A DNA stretch of 64,000 nt from Pseudoxanthomonas sp. PXM01 (GTDB taxonomy: Bacteria > Pseudomonadota > Gammaproteobacteria > Xanthomonadales > Xanthomonadaceae): contig NZ_JACVAJ010000003.1 in NCBI RefSeq assembly GCF_014851815.1, forward strand, positions 62,001 to 126,000. Direction: 5' to 3'. Shown piece after piece: positions 26,642-37,585 of this stretch. The position numbers were made by a program, and so were the translations under genes. How positions within the stretch are numbered: the stretch's first letter is position 1; each line of letters begins with the position of its first letter. Below the pieces are notes generated by a model. That model was not told the DNA's origin and did no database searches. It saw only the letters and a list, made by a program, of their open reading frames with translations.

Positions 26642-27748
26642 ATGCAGGTAACCCGACTGGAAGCCAGCGGGCTGCGGCGATTTCCGCAAGTCTCCCTGAC
26701 ACCGGAAGCCGGTCTCAACCTGATCACCGGTGATAACGGCGCAGGCAAGACCAGCCTGCTTGAGGCCCTGCATCTGATGGCGTATGGCCGGAGCTTCCGT
26801 GGCCGGGTGCGGGACGGGCTGGTGCGGACAGGCTCGGAGGCGGTCGAGGTTTTCGTCGAATGGCGTGAATCGAGCCAGGGCCGTCATCGACGGGCAGGCT
26901 TGCGACACACTGGGCAGGCATGGACCGGCAGGCTGGACGGCGAGAACGTCGCTCAGCTGGGAGATCTCTGCGCCGCCCTGGCTGTCGTCAGCTTTGAACC
27001 CGGCAGCCACGCGCTGGTCACTGGCGGGGGCGAACCGCGCCGCCGATTCATGGATTGGGGCTTGTTCCACGTGGAACAGGGCCGTGAAGGGGGGTTTCTC
27101 CCCTTGTGGCGCCGATACGCGCGTGCATTGAAGCAGCGGAACAGCCTGCTCAAGGCAGGCATCGGCGGTACGCAGCTGGATGCGTGGGACCACGAACTTG
27201 CGGACGTCGGCGAACCGCTGACCGGCCACCGTCAACGCTATCTGGACGCTCTCCAAGACGATCTGGCGGACGTGGTTCGTGAACTTGCCCCGTCGCTCGG
27301 CGCTGCAACGCTCCAGTTCCTGCCGGGATGGCGCCGCCATGAGCTTTCACTGTCGGATGCGTTGCTGCTGTCCCGCGAACGGGACCGTGCCGCCGGTTAC
27401 ACAACGGTGGGGCCGCACAGGGCCGACTGGCGTATCGAGTACTCCACCCTGCCCCAACGCGAAACTCTGTCACGTGGCCAGGCCAAGCTGACCGCCCTTT
27501 CATGCCTGCTGGCGCAGGCGCAGGACTTTGCCCGTCGTCGCGGCGAGTGGCCGGTCATGGCGCTGGATGATCTGGCGTCCGAACTCGACCGGCACCATCA
27601 GCGCCGAATCCTGGAACGCCTGCTCGCCAGCGGTGCACAGGTCTTCATCACGGGGACCGAGCGTCCGATGGGGCTGACCGACACTGGCATCCGTCCAACC
27701 CTGTTCCACGTGGAACAAGGGGCCGTCCAGCCTGTCCCGGGTGCCTGA
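26642..27748 (+). CDS. recF: DNA replication and repair protein RecF
   Basis: This 368-residue SMC-like ATPase helps load RecA at single-strand gaps with RecO and RecR. It opens MQVTRLEASGLRRFPQVSL with Walker A GDNGAGKT (30-37). Later come the signature TLSRGQAKLTALSCLL and Walker B PVMALDDLASELD. An in-frame ATG lies eight codons upstream, but the shorter start gives the usual N terminus. Two perfect parS-like palindromes are embedded in the coding sequence, the second close to the stop. Confidence 0.95.
   Translation: MQVTRLEASGLRRFPQVSLTPEAGLNLITGDNGAGKTSLLEALHLMAYGRSFRGRVRDGLVRTGSEAVEVFVEWRESSQGRHRRAGLRHTGQAWTGRLDGENVAQLGDLCAALAVVSFEPGSHALVTGGGEPRRRFMDWGLFHVEQGREGGFLPLWRRYARALKQRNSLLKAGIGGTQLDAWDHELADVGEPLTGHRQRYLDALQDDLADVVRELAPSLGAATLQFLPGWRRHELSLSDALLLSRERDRAAGYTTVGPHRADWRIEYSTLPQRETLSRGQAKLTALSCLLAQAQDFARRRGEWPVMALDDLASELDRHHQRRILERLLASGAQVFITGTERPMGLTDTGIRPTLFHVEQGAVQPVPGA
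27063..27078. promoter_or_regulatory. parS-like site 2 (inside recF)
   Basis: TGTTCCACGTGGAACA again, a perfect 16-bp palindrome identical to site 1. It encodes part of the residues LFHVEQG of RecF. Confidence 0.85.
27702..27717. promoter_or_regulatory. parS-like site 3 (end of recF)
   Basis: A third identical TGTTCCACGTGGAACA, 31 bases before the end of recF. It again encodes LFHVEQG, so the same short peptide occurs twice in the protein. Confidence 0.85.
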
Positions 27749-27779
27749 ACCCGGGGCTAAGTGCCCACCGGTGCTATAA

Positions 27780-30326
<2,547 letters not shown>

Positions 30327-30336
30327 CGCAGCGCGA

Positions 30337-31173
30337 ATGAGCGAGGTGCGCTCCCTGCCGCCCGACGCCGTCGGGGCGAAGCCGGCCCCCCTGCCCTTGC
30401 GCAGCGTGCTGTCGGCGTTCGCTGTCGACGTGGCGCTCGCGATCACGCTGTCGTTTTCGACGCTGATGCTGGGCCTTGTCGGATGGGCCGCGTGGCAAGG
30501 CATCCGGATTGCGCAACAGCAAGGGGGAGCGCCGGATGCGCAGGCCTTGCAGGCGCAGCTCGGTACGCCGCCCGTCCTCTTCCTGATCGTCACTACGCTG
30601 GTCAGTACGGGCGGTACGGCGCTTGTGCTGTACTTCTGGCGCCGCCGCGCGACTGCCGCGGAGCGGAGCGACTCCCTTGACCGCCTGCGTCTTCCCGCGA
30701 CCTGGAGTTGGGCGCTGGTGGCGGGCCTGGCGACGTTTCTTTTCAGCACAGTGATGAGCGCTGGTGGGCGCGCGCTGGGGTTGGATCTCGAACCCAGCAA
30801 CCTGGACCTGATCCGGGAAGGATTCGCCCGGTTCCCGGTGTTCCTGGCGCTGTTCGCCGTGGTGCTGGCGCCTTTGTACGAGGAACTGCTGTTCCGCCGC
30901 GTCCTGTTCGGACGACTCTGGCAGGGCGGCTGGCCGGTCCTCGGGCTGATCCTCAGCAGCCTGGTCTTCGCGCTGGTCCATGAGCTGCCCGGCCTCAACG
31001 GCAAGCCGGCGGACAGCACGGTGTTCCTGATCCTGGTCTACGCCGGCATGGGCGCCATCTTTGCCTGGGTGTACCGCCGGACCGGCACCCTGTGGGCACC
31101 CATCGCCGCCCACATCCTGAACAATGCGATAGCGCTGGCTGTCCTGCAGGTTTACGGCGGTGCGCCGGTCTAA
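30337..31173 (+). CDS. CPBP family intramembrane metalloprotease
   Basis: This 278-residue membrane protein has about seven hydrophobic segments and the three Abi/CAAX-protease motifs: EELLFRR (182-188), FALVHE (His215) and HILNN (His259). These side chains form the active site of Rce1-like intramembrane proteases. Bacterial members process peptides or act in self-immunity, but most have no known substrate. It starts 10 bases after the gyrB stop and may be co-transcribed with it. Confidence 0.85.
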   Translation: MSEVRSLPPDAVGAKPAPLPLRSVLSAFAVDVALAITLSFSTLMLGLVGWAAWQGIRIAQQQGGAPDAQALQAQLGTPPVLFLIVTTLVSTGGTALVLYFWRRRATAAERSDSLDRLRLPATWSWALVAGLATFLFSTVMSAGGRALGLDLEPSNLDLIREGFARFPVFLALFAVVLAPLYEELLFRRVLFGRLWQGGWPVLGLILSSLVFALVHELPGLNGKPADSTVFLILVYAGMGAIFAWVYRRTGTLWAPIAAHILNNAIALAVLQVYGGAPV

Positions 31174-31242
31174 TGTGATTGACGAAAGTTTAAGACGCGC
31201 TTGCCCAGACTCTGGTGTCACGCAATGTCGCAGGGGGCGAGC

Positions 31243-32049
31243 ATGAAACTCCGGATCCTCGGAACCGCCATGGTGCTGGGCCTGACGGCCTGCGCCACCA
31301 CCACCTCGCCCACCGGCCGCACGCAGATGGTCGGCGGTGTGTCGCAGGCGCAGCTCGACCAGTTGGGCGCACAGGCCTTCGCCGAGACCAAGGCGAAGGA
31401 AACCCTCAACCGGGACGCGAAACAGAACGCCTACGTCACCTGCGTGGTCAATGCGCTGGTACGGCAATTGCCGCCGGAACAACGCAGCGTCGCCTGGGAA
31501 ACCGCGGTCTTCACCGACAACGAGCCCAACGCGTTCGCCCTGCCCGGAGGCAAGGTGGGCGTGAACACCGGCATTTTCACCGTCGCCAAGAATCAGGACC
31601 AGCTGGCAGCTGTGCTGGGCCACGAGATCGGCCATGTGATCGCGCGCCACCACGAAGAACGCATCACCCGGCAGATGGGTGCCCAGGCCGGCCTGGGCGT
31701 ACTGGGCGCGCTGGCCGGTGCCCGTTACGGCGACGGCGCCGCCAGTACCGTCAACCAGTTGGGCGGCATGACAGCGCAGGCGGCCTTCCTGCTGCCTGGT
31801 TCGCGCACGCAGGAAAGCGAAGCCGATGTCGTTGGCCAGCGGCTGATGGCACAGGCCGGCTTCGATCCGCGCCAGGCCGTCGGACTCTGGCAGAACATGA
31901 TGGCCGCCAGCGGCGGGCGCTCGCCGCAGTGGTTGTCGACGCACCCCGATCCAGCGAACCGCATCCGGGAACTGGAGCGCGACGCACCCTCCCTCGTACC
32001 CACCTACGAGGCAGCCAGGAAGGCTGGAAACGCACCGAAATGCGGCTGA
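31243..32049 (+). CDS. M48 family metalloprotease lipoprotein
   Basis: This 268-residue protein has a lipoprotein signal ending LTAC (Cys17). Its zinc motif is HEIGH (127-131), with the third ligand Glu193 in ESEADVVG, as in M48 proteases such as LoiP/YggG. Ser-Thr-His-Pro near the C terminus (LSTHPDPANRI) is also typical. It should act at the outer membrane in envelope protein quality control. The ATG was chosen by the AGGGGG ribosome site 10 bases upstream; a longer frame lacks one. Confidence 0.9.
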   Translation: MKLRILGTAMVLGLTACATTTSPTGRTQMVGGVSQAQLDQLGAQAFAETKAKETLNRDAKQNAYVTCVVNALVRQLPPEQRSVAWETAVFTDNEPNAFALPGGKVGVNTGIFTVAKNQDQLAAVLGHEIGHVIARHHEERITRQMGAQAGLGVLGALAGARYGDGAASTVNQLGGMTAQAAFLLPGSRTQESEADVVGQRLMAQAGFDPRQAVGLWQNMMAASGGRSPQWLSTHPDPANRIRELERDAPSLVPTYEAARKAGNAPKCG

Positions 32050-32183
32050 CACACGCCACGGTATTGCTGCTAAGCAACACCTGAAACGGTATCCGCCTTC
32101 CCCAGGTTTCTGTTAGTTTTGCCGGCCCCGCACGCAGACGGGAAGAACGATCTTCCTTCTGCATGGCCCCACGAGGTTCAGAC

Positions 32184-33374
32184 ATGAAGCACCGTACGCC
32201 CAAGAAGACCCTTCTCAGCCTGATGTTGCTGGCCGCTTTCGGCGGCGCCGTCGTTGCCGACGCCGTGGCGTACGACGCCCGCTCGGCCGATCGTGGTGGC
32301 CGCAAGAACAGCAGCAAGCCCGAGGCGCGTTATCCCGATGCGACGCGCGAAGAGCCCAAGGCCAAGGGTTCCAGCAAGGCGCAGGGCAAGCTGAGCAAGC
32401 TCTTCAAGGCATACGAAAAGGAAGACAACGAGGCCGAGACCCTCACCCTGGCAAAGGAACTGCTGGCCGATTCCAACGCGAACGAGTACGACAAGGCGAT
32501 GGCGGCGCAGCTGGGCGCGCAGGCCGCCTACAACCTCGACGACATGCCGACCGCCAAGCAGTTGCTGCAGCAGGCCGTGGACCTCAACGCGCTCGACAAT
32601 AACGGTCACTATCAGTCGCTGCTGATGCTGGCGCAGCTGCAGCTGCAGGACGAGGAGTTCGAGCCGGGCATGGCCAACCTCGACCGCTACCTGGCCGAAA
32701 CGAAGTCCAGCAAGCCCGAAGACCTGATCCAGAAGGGCCAGGCCCTGTACCAGATGGAGAAGTTCAACGACGCCATTCCGGTGCTCGAGAAAGCCATCGC
32801 GGCCACGCCGGAGCCCAAGGACAGCTGGTACAGCCTGCTGCTCGCCTCGCTGATCGGTGCGGATCGTCCCGCTGACGCGGTGAAGATCGCCGAGCAGATG
32901 GCGGCCAAGGCTCCGGGCGACAAGAAGACACAGCTCAACCTGGTGGCCACCTACCAGCAGGCGGACCAGTTCGACAAGGCCGCCGCCACGCTGGAAAAGC
33001 TGCGCGCTGCCGGCCAGCTGACCGAAGAAAAGGAATACCGCCAGCTTTATGTCACGTACGCCAACATGGACGGCAAGGAGAAGGAAGTCATCTCCGTCGT
33101 CAACGAGGGCCTGCAGAAAGGGGCGCTGAAGCCGGACTACCAGACCCAACTCGCGTTGGCGCAAGCGTACTACTACTCCGAGCAGATCCCGCAGGCCATC
33201 GATGCCTGGCAGAAGGCCGCTCCGTTGGCCCCCAATGGCGACACCTACCTCAACCTGGCGCGCGTGTTCTGGCAGGAAGGCCGGATCCCCGAGGCCAAGA
33301 CCGCCGCCCGCGCGGCGCTGGAGAAGGGAATCAAGAAGCCGGAAGATGCGAAGAAGATCATCGCGCTGCCGTAA
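32184..33374 (+). CDS. Exported tetratricopeptide-repeat protein
   Basis: This 396-residue protein has an N-terminal signal-like hydrophobic segment (TLLSLMLLAAFGGAVVADA). Seven or more helical repeats of TPR type follow, for example QLGAQAAYNLDDMPTAKQLLQQAVDL-like units and QKGQALYQMEKFNDAIPVLEKA. Lys/Ser-rich residues follow the signal peptide. TPR proteins act as scaffolds; the partner is unknown. It sits directly upstream of tonB-exbB-exbD, so it may assist TonB-linked envelope processes, but this is only positional evidence. Confidence 0.78.
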   Translation: MKHRTPKKTLLSLMLLAAFGGAVVADAVAYDARSADRGGRKNSSKPEARYPDATREEPKAKGSSKAQGKLSKLFKAYEKEDNEAETLTLAKELLADSNANEYDKAMAAQLGAQAAYNLDDMPTAKQLLQQAVDLNALDNNGHYQSLLMLAQLQLQDEEFEPGMANLDRYLAETKSSKPEDLIQKGQALYQMEKFNDAIPVLEKAIAATPEPKDSWYSLLLASLIGADRPADAVKIAEQMAAKAPGDKKTQLNLVATYQQADQFDKAAATLEKLRAAGQLTEEKEYRQLYVTYANMDGKEKEVISVVNEGLQKGALKPDYQTQLALAQAYYYSEQIPQAIDAWQKAAPLAPNGDTYLNLARVFWQEGRIPEAKTAARAALEKGIKKPEDAKKIIALP

Positions 33375-33439
33375 CGGGATCCACTGACACCGAAGGCCAA
33401 AAAAGCCGTTTGGATGATGGCATCGGGGTGTCGGATTGG

Positions 33440-33475
33440 TATAAGCTGGGGGTTCCGCCGATGAAAACCATCGGC
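33440..33475 (+). promoter_or_regulatory. Possible promoter and leader hairpin before tonB
   Basis: TTGGTATAAG contains an extended -10 (TGG-TATAAG at 33440-33445), but no convincing -35 lies at normal spacing. GCCGATG and CATCGGC (33457-33475) form a hairpin in the presumed leader. No Fur-box match was found by eye. Confidence 0.4.
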
Positions 33476-33533
33476 AGGATCCAGAATCAACGAGGCGCCC
33501 CGGCGCCCGTATCAACCTTGAGTTAATTGGCGC

Positions 33534-34211
33534 ATGGCTGAACAACTGGTCATCAACAGGTACCGGGAACAGGAAGAGGACAACAGCCTCAACTGGCCCC
33601 GTATCATCGGTATTGCCTTCGTGATCGCGTTGCACGCAGCTGCGCTGCTTGCGCTGCTGATCCCGGCGGTCGCTCCGCCGGCGGAAAAGGAAAAGGAGCG
33701 CCGGACGTCGGTCGTCATCGTCGACGCACCGCCCCCGCCTCCCCCGCCGCCGCCGCCGCCGCCGCCGCAGGACACGCCGCCGCCGCCGGTCAAGAACCTG
33801 GCTCCGCCGCGCACCACGCCGCTGCCGCCGCCGCCTGAAGCGCCGCCGGTCGACGTCGCCGAACCGCGACCGACCGACATCGTGACGCCGCCGTCGCCGC
33901 CGGCCCCGCCGTCCCCGACGCCGGACATCGGCGCCAGCGTGGACATCTCGTCGAAGAACATGAACCCGCCGCGCTATCCGCCTGCTGCCATCCGCGCAGG
34001 CATCGAAGGCACGGTCATCCTGATCATCGACGTCGACGCCAACGGCAACGTGACCAACGTGTCCGTGGAGAAGTCCAGCCGCAACCGCGATCTTGATCGC
34101 GCTGCCATGGATGCCGCACGCAAGTGGCGCTTCAACGCGTCCGTCGTCAATGGCCAGAAGGCGGCAGGTCGCGTCCGCGTGCCGGTCGACTTCAACATGG
34201 GCGGTGGTTGA
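33534..34211 (+). CDS. tonB: TonB energy-transducing protein
   Basis: This 225-residue protein has a single inner-membrane helix (about residues 25-47, IIGIAFVIALHAAALLALLIPAV) containing the conserved His. A long Pro-rich periplasmic spacer with an uninterrupted Pro run follows, and then the TonB C-terminal domain (about 145-225, NPPRYPPAAIRAGIEGTVIL and AMDAARKWRFNA). It links ExbBD in the inner membrane to TonB-dependent outer-membrane receptors. exbB and two exbD genes follow in the same direction, forming the usual operon. Confidence 0.95.
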   Translation: MAEQLVINRYREQEEDNSLNWPRIIGIAFVIALHAAALLALLIPAVAPPAEKEKERRTSVVIVDAPPPPPPPPPPPPPQDTPPPPVKNLAPPRTTPLPPPPEAPPVDVAEPRPTDIVTPPSPPAPPSPTPDIGASVDISSKNMNPPRYPPAAIRAGIEGTVILIIDVDANGNVTNVSVEKSSRNRDLDRAAMDAARKWRFNASVVNGQKAAGRVRVPVDFNMGGG

Positions 34212-34284
34212 TGCCGCCAGGCATCGACCGACGCCAACGTAACCCGCAACACCCTCAATCAACACTTATATAAAGGTAAGCGTC

Positions 34285-35034
34285 ATGCTGCAGGAAACCC
34301 TTTTCGCCGCCGCCGCCGGGGGCACCAACGCCGCGAATGCCCTGTCGCAGATGGGCTTCGAGCACATGATGAGCGAGATGATCAGCAAGCCGGGCGAGTT
34401 CATCGTCTCCTGGGTCGTGCTGCTCACCCTGGTCATCATGTCGGCGATGTCCTGGTACTGGACCGTCATCAACGTGCTGCGCAGCACCCGCCTGAAGGGC
34501 CAGGCTGATCGCGTGACCAGCTCGTTCTGGGAGACCCCGAACGCGCAGGACGCCATCCGCCTGATGGAAGAGCAGCCGAAGAACGAGCCCTTCTCCAAGA
34601 TCGCGCTCGACGCCGCCCAGGCCGCCGCCCACCACCAGCGTTCGGAAGGTTCGGGCGAGACCCTGAGCCGTTCCGAGTTCGTGGACCGCGCCCTGCGCCA
34701 GGCCGTGACCCGCGAGAGCACCAACCTGCAGGGCGGCATGACGCTGCTCGCCACCGTCGGTGCGACCGCGCCGTTCGTGGGTCTGCTGGGTACGGTGTGG
34801 GGCATCTACGGCGCCCTGATCCGCATCGGTGCGACCGGCCAGGCCTCGATCGACGCCGTCGCCGGCCCGGTGGGTGAAGCGCTGATCATGACCGCCATCG
34901 GTCTGTTCGTCGCCATCCCGGCGGTGTTCGCCTACAACTTCTTCAGCAAGACGAATGCGGCCGTCATCGCCAAGTTCGACACGTTCGCGCACGACCTGCA
35001 CGACTTCTTCGCCACCGGCTCGCGCGTTCGCTGA
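34285..35034 (+). CDS. exbB: Biopolymer transport protein ExbB
   Basis: This 249-residue MotA/TolQ/ExbB-type protein has three transmembrane segments: near residues 36-57 (IVSWVVLLTLVIMSAMSWYW), then the conserved GMTLLATVGATAPFVGLLGTVWGIYGAL, and EALIMTAIGLFVAIPAVFAYN. It forms the pentameric proton-driven motor with ExbD that energises TonB. The gene sits 73 bases after tonB and 46 before the first exbD, within one transcription unit by position. Confidence 0.95.
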   Translation: MLQETLFAAAAGGTNAANALSQMGFEHMMSEMISKPGEFIVSWVVLLTLVIMSAMSWYWTVINVLRSTRLKGQADRVTSSFWETPNAQDAIRLMEEQPKNEPFSKIALDAAQAAAHHQRSEGSGETLSRSEFVDRALRQAVTRESTNLQGGMTLLATVGATAPFVGLLGTVWGIYGALIRIGATGQASIDAVAGPVGEALIMTAIGLFVAIPAVFAYNFFSKTNAAVIAKFDTFAHDLHDFFATGSRVR

Positions 35035-35080
35035 GCCGGCGGTACAAGCAGTCAACGCAACGTTCTAGACGGAGCCCGTC

Positions 35081-35506
35081 ATGGCTTTCAGTAGTGGTAA
35101 TAGCGGTGGCCCGATGGCCGAGATCAACGTCACGCCCCTGGTGGACGTGATGTTGGTGCTGCTGATCATCTTCATCATCACGGCGCCGCTGATGTCGCAC
35201 AAGGTGAAGATCGATCTGCCGGAAACGGCCCAGATCGCGAAGGAAGCGGACGACGGTCCGAAGACCCCGCCGATCACGATCTCCGTCAAGGAGAATGGTG
35301 ACCTGTACTGGGGCGACGAGCCTGTCAGCAAGGAAATCCTCGAGTCGCGCCTGTCGAGTGCAGCGCAGCTGCAGCCGCAGCCCAAGCTCAACCTGCGTGG
35401 CGACAGGACGACCAAGATGGGCGTCATCGCCGAGGTCACCAAGATCGCGCAGGGCCAGGGCATGCTGGACATCGGCTACGTAGCGACGAAAGTGAAGGGG
35501 GAGTAA
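35081..35506 (+). CDS. exbD: Biopolymer transport protein ExbD (paralogue 1)
   Basis: This 141-residue protein has one N-terminal transmembrane segment ([20 protein letters not shown]) carrying the essential Asp of the ExbD/TolR motor. A periplasmic domain of about 100 residues follows. ExbD conducts protons with ExbB to energise TonB. It is followed three bases after its stop by a second, related exbD, and the two begin with nearly the same sequence (MAFSSG...GPMA). Confidence 0.94.
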   Translation: MAFSSGNSGGPMAEINVTPLVDVMLVLLIIFIITAPLMSHKVKIDLPETAQIAKEADDGPKTPPITISVKENGDLYWGDEPVSKEILESRLSSAAQLQPQPKLNLRGDRTTKMGVIAEVTKIAQGQGMLDIGYVATKVKGE

Positions 35507-35509
35507 GCC

Positions 35510-35920
35510 ATGGCATTCAGTAGTGGTGGTAGCAAGGGTCCCATGGCCGACATCAACGTCACGCCCCTCGTGGACGTGATGCTGGTGCTCCTGATCATCT
35601 TCATCGTGACCGCCCCGATCATGACGTACCCGATCGAAGTGGCCCTGCCGCAGCGCGTGATCAACCCGCCGCCGCAGGTCAAGGAACCGCCTCCGCCGAT
35701 CGAGCTCAAGATCAACGCCGATGGCACGGTTTACTGGAACAACAGTCCGGTGAACGTGGGCGAGTTGCAGGAGCGGATGCAGAATGAAGTGCAGCGCGAT
35801 CCGACCAACCAGCCGGAATTGCGCATCGAAGCGAATTCGGAAGCGCACTACGAGGTGATGGCCAAGGTATTGGCCGCTGCCAAGAACGCGCAGATGTTGA
35901 AGATCGGTTTTGTGCAGTAA
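35510..35920 (+). CDS. exbD: Biopolymer transport protein ExbD (paralogue 2)
   Basis: This 136-residue ExbD/TolR protein starts [20 protein letters not shown] and shares the [20 protein letters not shown] membrane segment with paralogue 1. Its periplasmic part differs and is richer in Pro ([18 protein letters not shown]). Two tandem exbD genes after exbB are known in Xanthomonas, where the second one is needed for some but not all iron or plant-related functions. A terminator follows 23 bases downstream. Confidence 0.93.
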   Translation: MAFSSGGSKGPMADINVTPLVDVMLVLLIIFIVTAPIMTYPIEVALPQRVINPPPQVKEPPPPIELKINADGTVYWNNSPVNVGELQERMQNEVQRDPTNQPELRIEANSEAHYEVMAKVLAAAKNAQMLKIGFVQ

Positions 35921-35943
35921 TCCTGACGCGTAACACACCTTTG

Positions 35944-35971
35944 AACGCCGCCCTTTCAGGGCGGCGTTTTT
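35944..35971 (+). terminator. Intrinsic terminator after exbD2
   Basis: AACGCCGCCC and GGGCGGCGTT form a 10-bp stem with a short TTTCA-type loop, followed by a T run. It closes the tonB-exbB-exbD-exbD unit. Confidence 0.92.
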
Positions 35972-36053
35972 CTTTGGCGGAGGCGGTGCGCTTGCGAAGT
36001 TCCGGGGACGGGCGTAGCGTCAGGCGCACGGTCCCGACAGAAGGAGGTGTGCC

Positions 36054-36455
36054 ATGGCGTTCTCCGCTCCCGCAAGCCGTTCCGAACTGGCCGAGATCAA
36101 CATCACGCCGCTGGTCGACGTGATGCTGGTCCTGCTGGTGATCTTCATGGTCACCGCGCCCGTGCTGTCGCGTCCGATCGAAACGCTGCTCCCGCAGCCT
36201 GTGCCCCACCCGGTGAAGCCGGTCGAGACCCTCAATGACCTGGTGCTGCGGGTCGGCCTGTCAGGTACCTACACCTTGGACGATCGTCCGCTCACGCTGG
36301 CCGAACTGCGCGCGCAGCTCGAGGACGCCCGCATCACGGACCCCCGTACCGTCCTGCACGTCGAGGCGGCCGAAGGCGCGGACTACCAGCAGCTTGTCAG
36401 CGCGCTGGCGCAGGCCGAGGCCAGCGGTATCGACAATATCGTGATGCGGTACTGA
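36054..36455 (+). CDS. ExbD/TolR-family protein (paralogue 3)
   Basis: This 133-residue protein has the same ExbD plan: [29 protein letters not shown] at the N terminus with the key Asp, then a periplasmic domain ending DNIVMRY. It is the most divergent of the three and lies after the operon terminator. A very strong ribosome site (AAGGAGGT) precedes its ATG, so it is probably expressed separately. It may pair with the same ExbB or with a TolQ-like partner elsewhere. Confidence 0.88.
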   Translation: MAFSAPASRSELAEINITPLVDVMLVLLVIFMVTAPVLSRPIETLLPQPVPHPVKPVETLNDLVLRVGLSGTYTLDDRPLTLAELRAQLEDARITDPRTVLHVEAAEGADYQQLVSALAQAEASGIDNIVMRY

Positions 36456-36485
36456 GTGGTCCCGCAGCCCGGGACGGGCGTCGGG

Positions 36486-37259
36486 TCAGTCCCGGCGCCC
36501 GGTGGCGGCCTGCCCGTCCAGGATCTCGAGGTACCGGCGAACGGTGGTGTCCAGTCCGGCATACAGGGCTTCGCCGATGAGCGCATGGCCGATCGAGACT
36601 TCCAGGACATCCGGCACGTTGGCGAGGAACTGACCCAGATTGTCCTGGCTGAGGTCGTGGCCGGCATTCACCCCAAGGCCAAACGCCCGGGCGTCCCGTG
36701 CGGTCCGCTGGCATAACGCAAGCGCTCCGGTGGCATCCCCGGCCAGCGCCGCTTCGGCAAACGGACCGGTGTAGATCTCGATCCGGTCCGCGCCGATATG
36801 CGCTGCATGCTCCAGTCCCTCGCAGCCGGCATCGACGAACAGGCTGACGCGGCAGCCCATCGCCTTGAGCTGGGCTACCAGTGGTCGCAGGCGTTCGGTA
36901 TCGCGGGAAAAATCAAAGCCATGGTCGGAGGTGATCTGGCCGTCGCCATCCGGCACCAGTGTGGCCTGTGCGGGGCGCACCTCATCGCAGAGCGCCAGGA
37001 AGCCGGGATACCCCGGCCGAGGCGGCGCGAAAGGATTCCCTTCGACATTCAGCTCGACGCCCTGAGCGTGCGTCAGCGAGGACAGCGCACGGACGTCGTC
37101 CGGCCGGATATGCCGGATATCCGGTCGCGGATGGACGGTGATGCCATGCGCGCCGGCCGCCAGGCAGGCCTGCGCCGCGCGCACCACGTCAGGCTCAGCG
37201 CCACCCCGGGAATTCCTAAGGACTGCGATCTTGTTGACGTTGACGCTGAGCAGGGTCAC
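36486..37259 (-). CDS. pdxJ: Pyridoxine 5'-phosphate synthase PdxJ
   Basis: This 257-residue TIM-barrel enzyme condenses 1-deoxyxylulose 5-phosphate with 3-amino-2-oxopropyl phosphate to form pyridoxine 5'-phosphate. The opening [18 protein letters not shown], the [13 protein letters not shown] segment and the [17 protein letters not shown] end are PdxJ signatures. The Glu and His of the active site lie in the ELNVEGNPF and TVHPRPD segments. Its start overlaps the stop of the small upstream membrane-protein gene by four bases, so the two are co-translated. Confidence 0.95.
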   Translation of the reverse strand: MTLLSVNVNKIAVLRNSRGGAEPDVVRAAQACLAAGAHGITVHPRPDIRHIRPDDVRALSSLTHAQGVELNVEGNPFAPPRPGYPGFLALCDEVRPAQATLVPDGDGQITSDHGFDFSRDTERLRPLVAQLKAMGCRVSLFVDAGCEGLEHAAHIGADRIEIYTGPFAEAALAGDATGALALCQRTARDARAFGLGVNAGHDLSQDNLGQFLANVPDVLEVSIGHALIGEALYAGLDTTVRRYLEILDGQAATGRRD

Positions 37260-37519
37260 GGGGCCGGCGGCTCCGTGGGAGGCGGCGTTGCATTGCGGCG
37301 TGCTTCGGCCAGCTCGCGCAGCCTCCGCAGTTCGGTGGGGTCGATCATCATCGAGGGGTCACGGCTCGTTTCGCCCAATCGGCGCGCGTGCCGGCCCATG
37401 ATCCAGGCCACGAACAGGCCCAGCGACACCAGCAGCAACGTGACCGCCAGCAGCGGCGATGTCGTGCGCATGGCCATGAACATGCAGCCGATCGCCATCA
37501 ACAGGAAAAGCCAGTGCAT
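37256..37519 (-). CDS. Small two-helix membrane protein, function unknown
   Basis: This 87-residue protein has two hydrophobic segments ([17 protein letters not shown] and [21 protein letters not shown]) and a polar, Arg/Pro-rich tail that should face the cytoplasm. It overlaps the pdxJ start by four bases (ATGA), so it is expressed with pdxJ. I do not recognise the family. Codon use matches the region, which supports a real gene. Confidence 0.7.
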   Translation of the reverse strand: MHWLFLLMAIGCMFMAMRTTSPLLAVTLLLVSLGLFVAWIMGRHARRLGETSRDPSMMIDPTELRRLRELAEARRNATPPPTEPPAP

Positions 37520-37585
37520 CGTCCACCCCCGGGGCTTGGTGGGCGCATCTTACCGCTTCCCCTCCAGCGCAAAAACGGCCGTGCT

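Noticed and set aside
33375-33533. A Fur box in front of tonB
   Set aside because: No stretch resembles the GATAATGATAATCATTATC consensus closely enough, although iron control of tonB is common.
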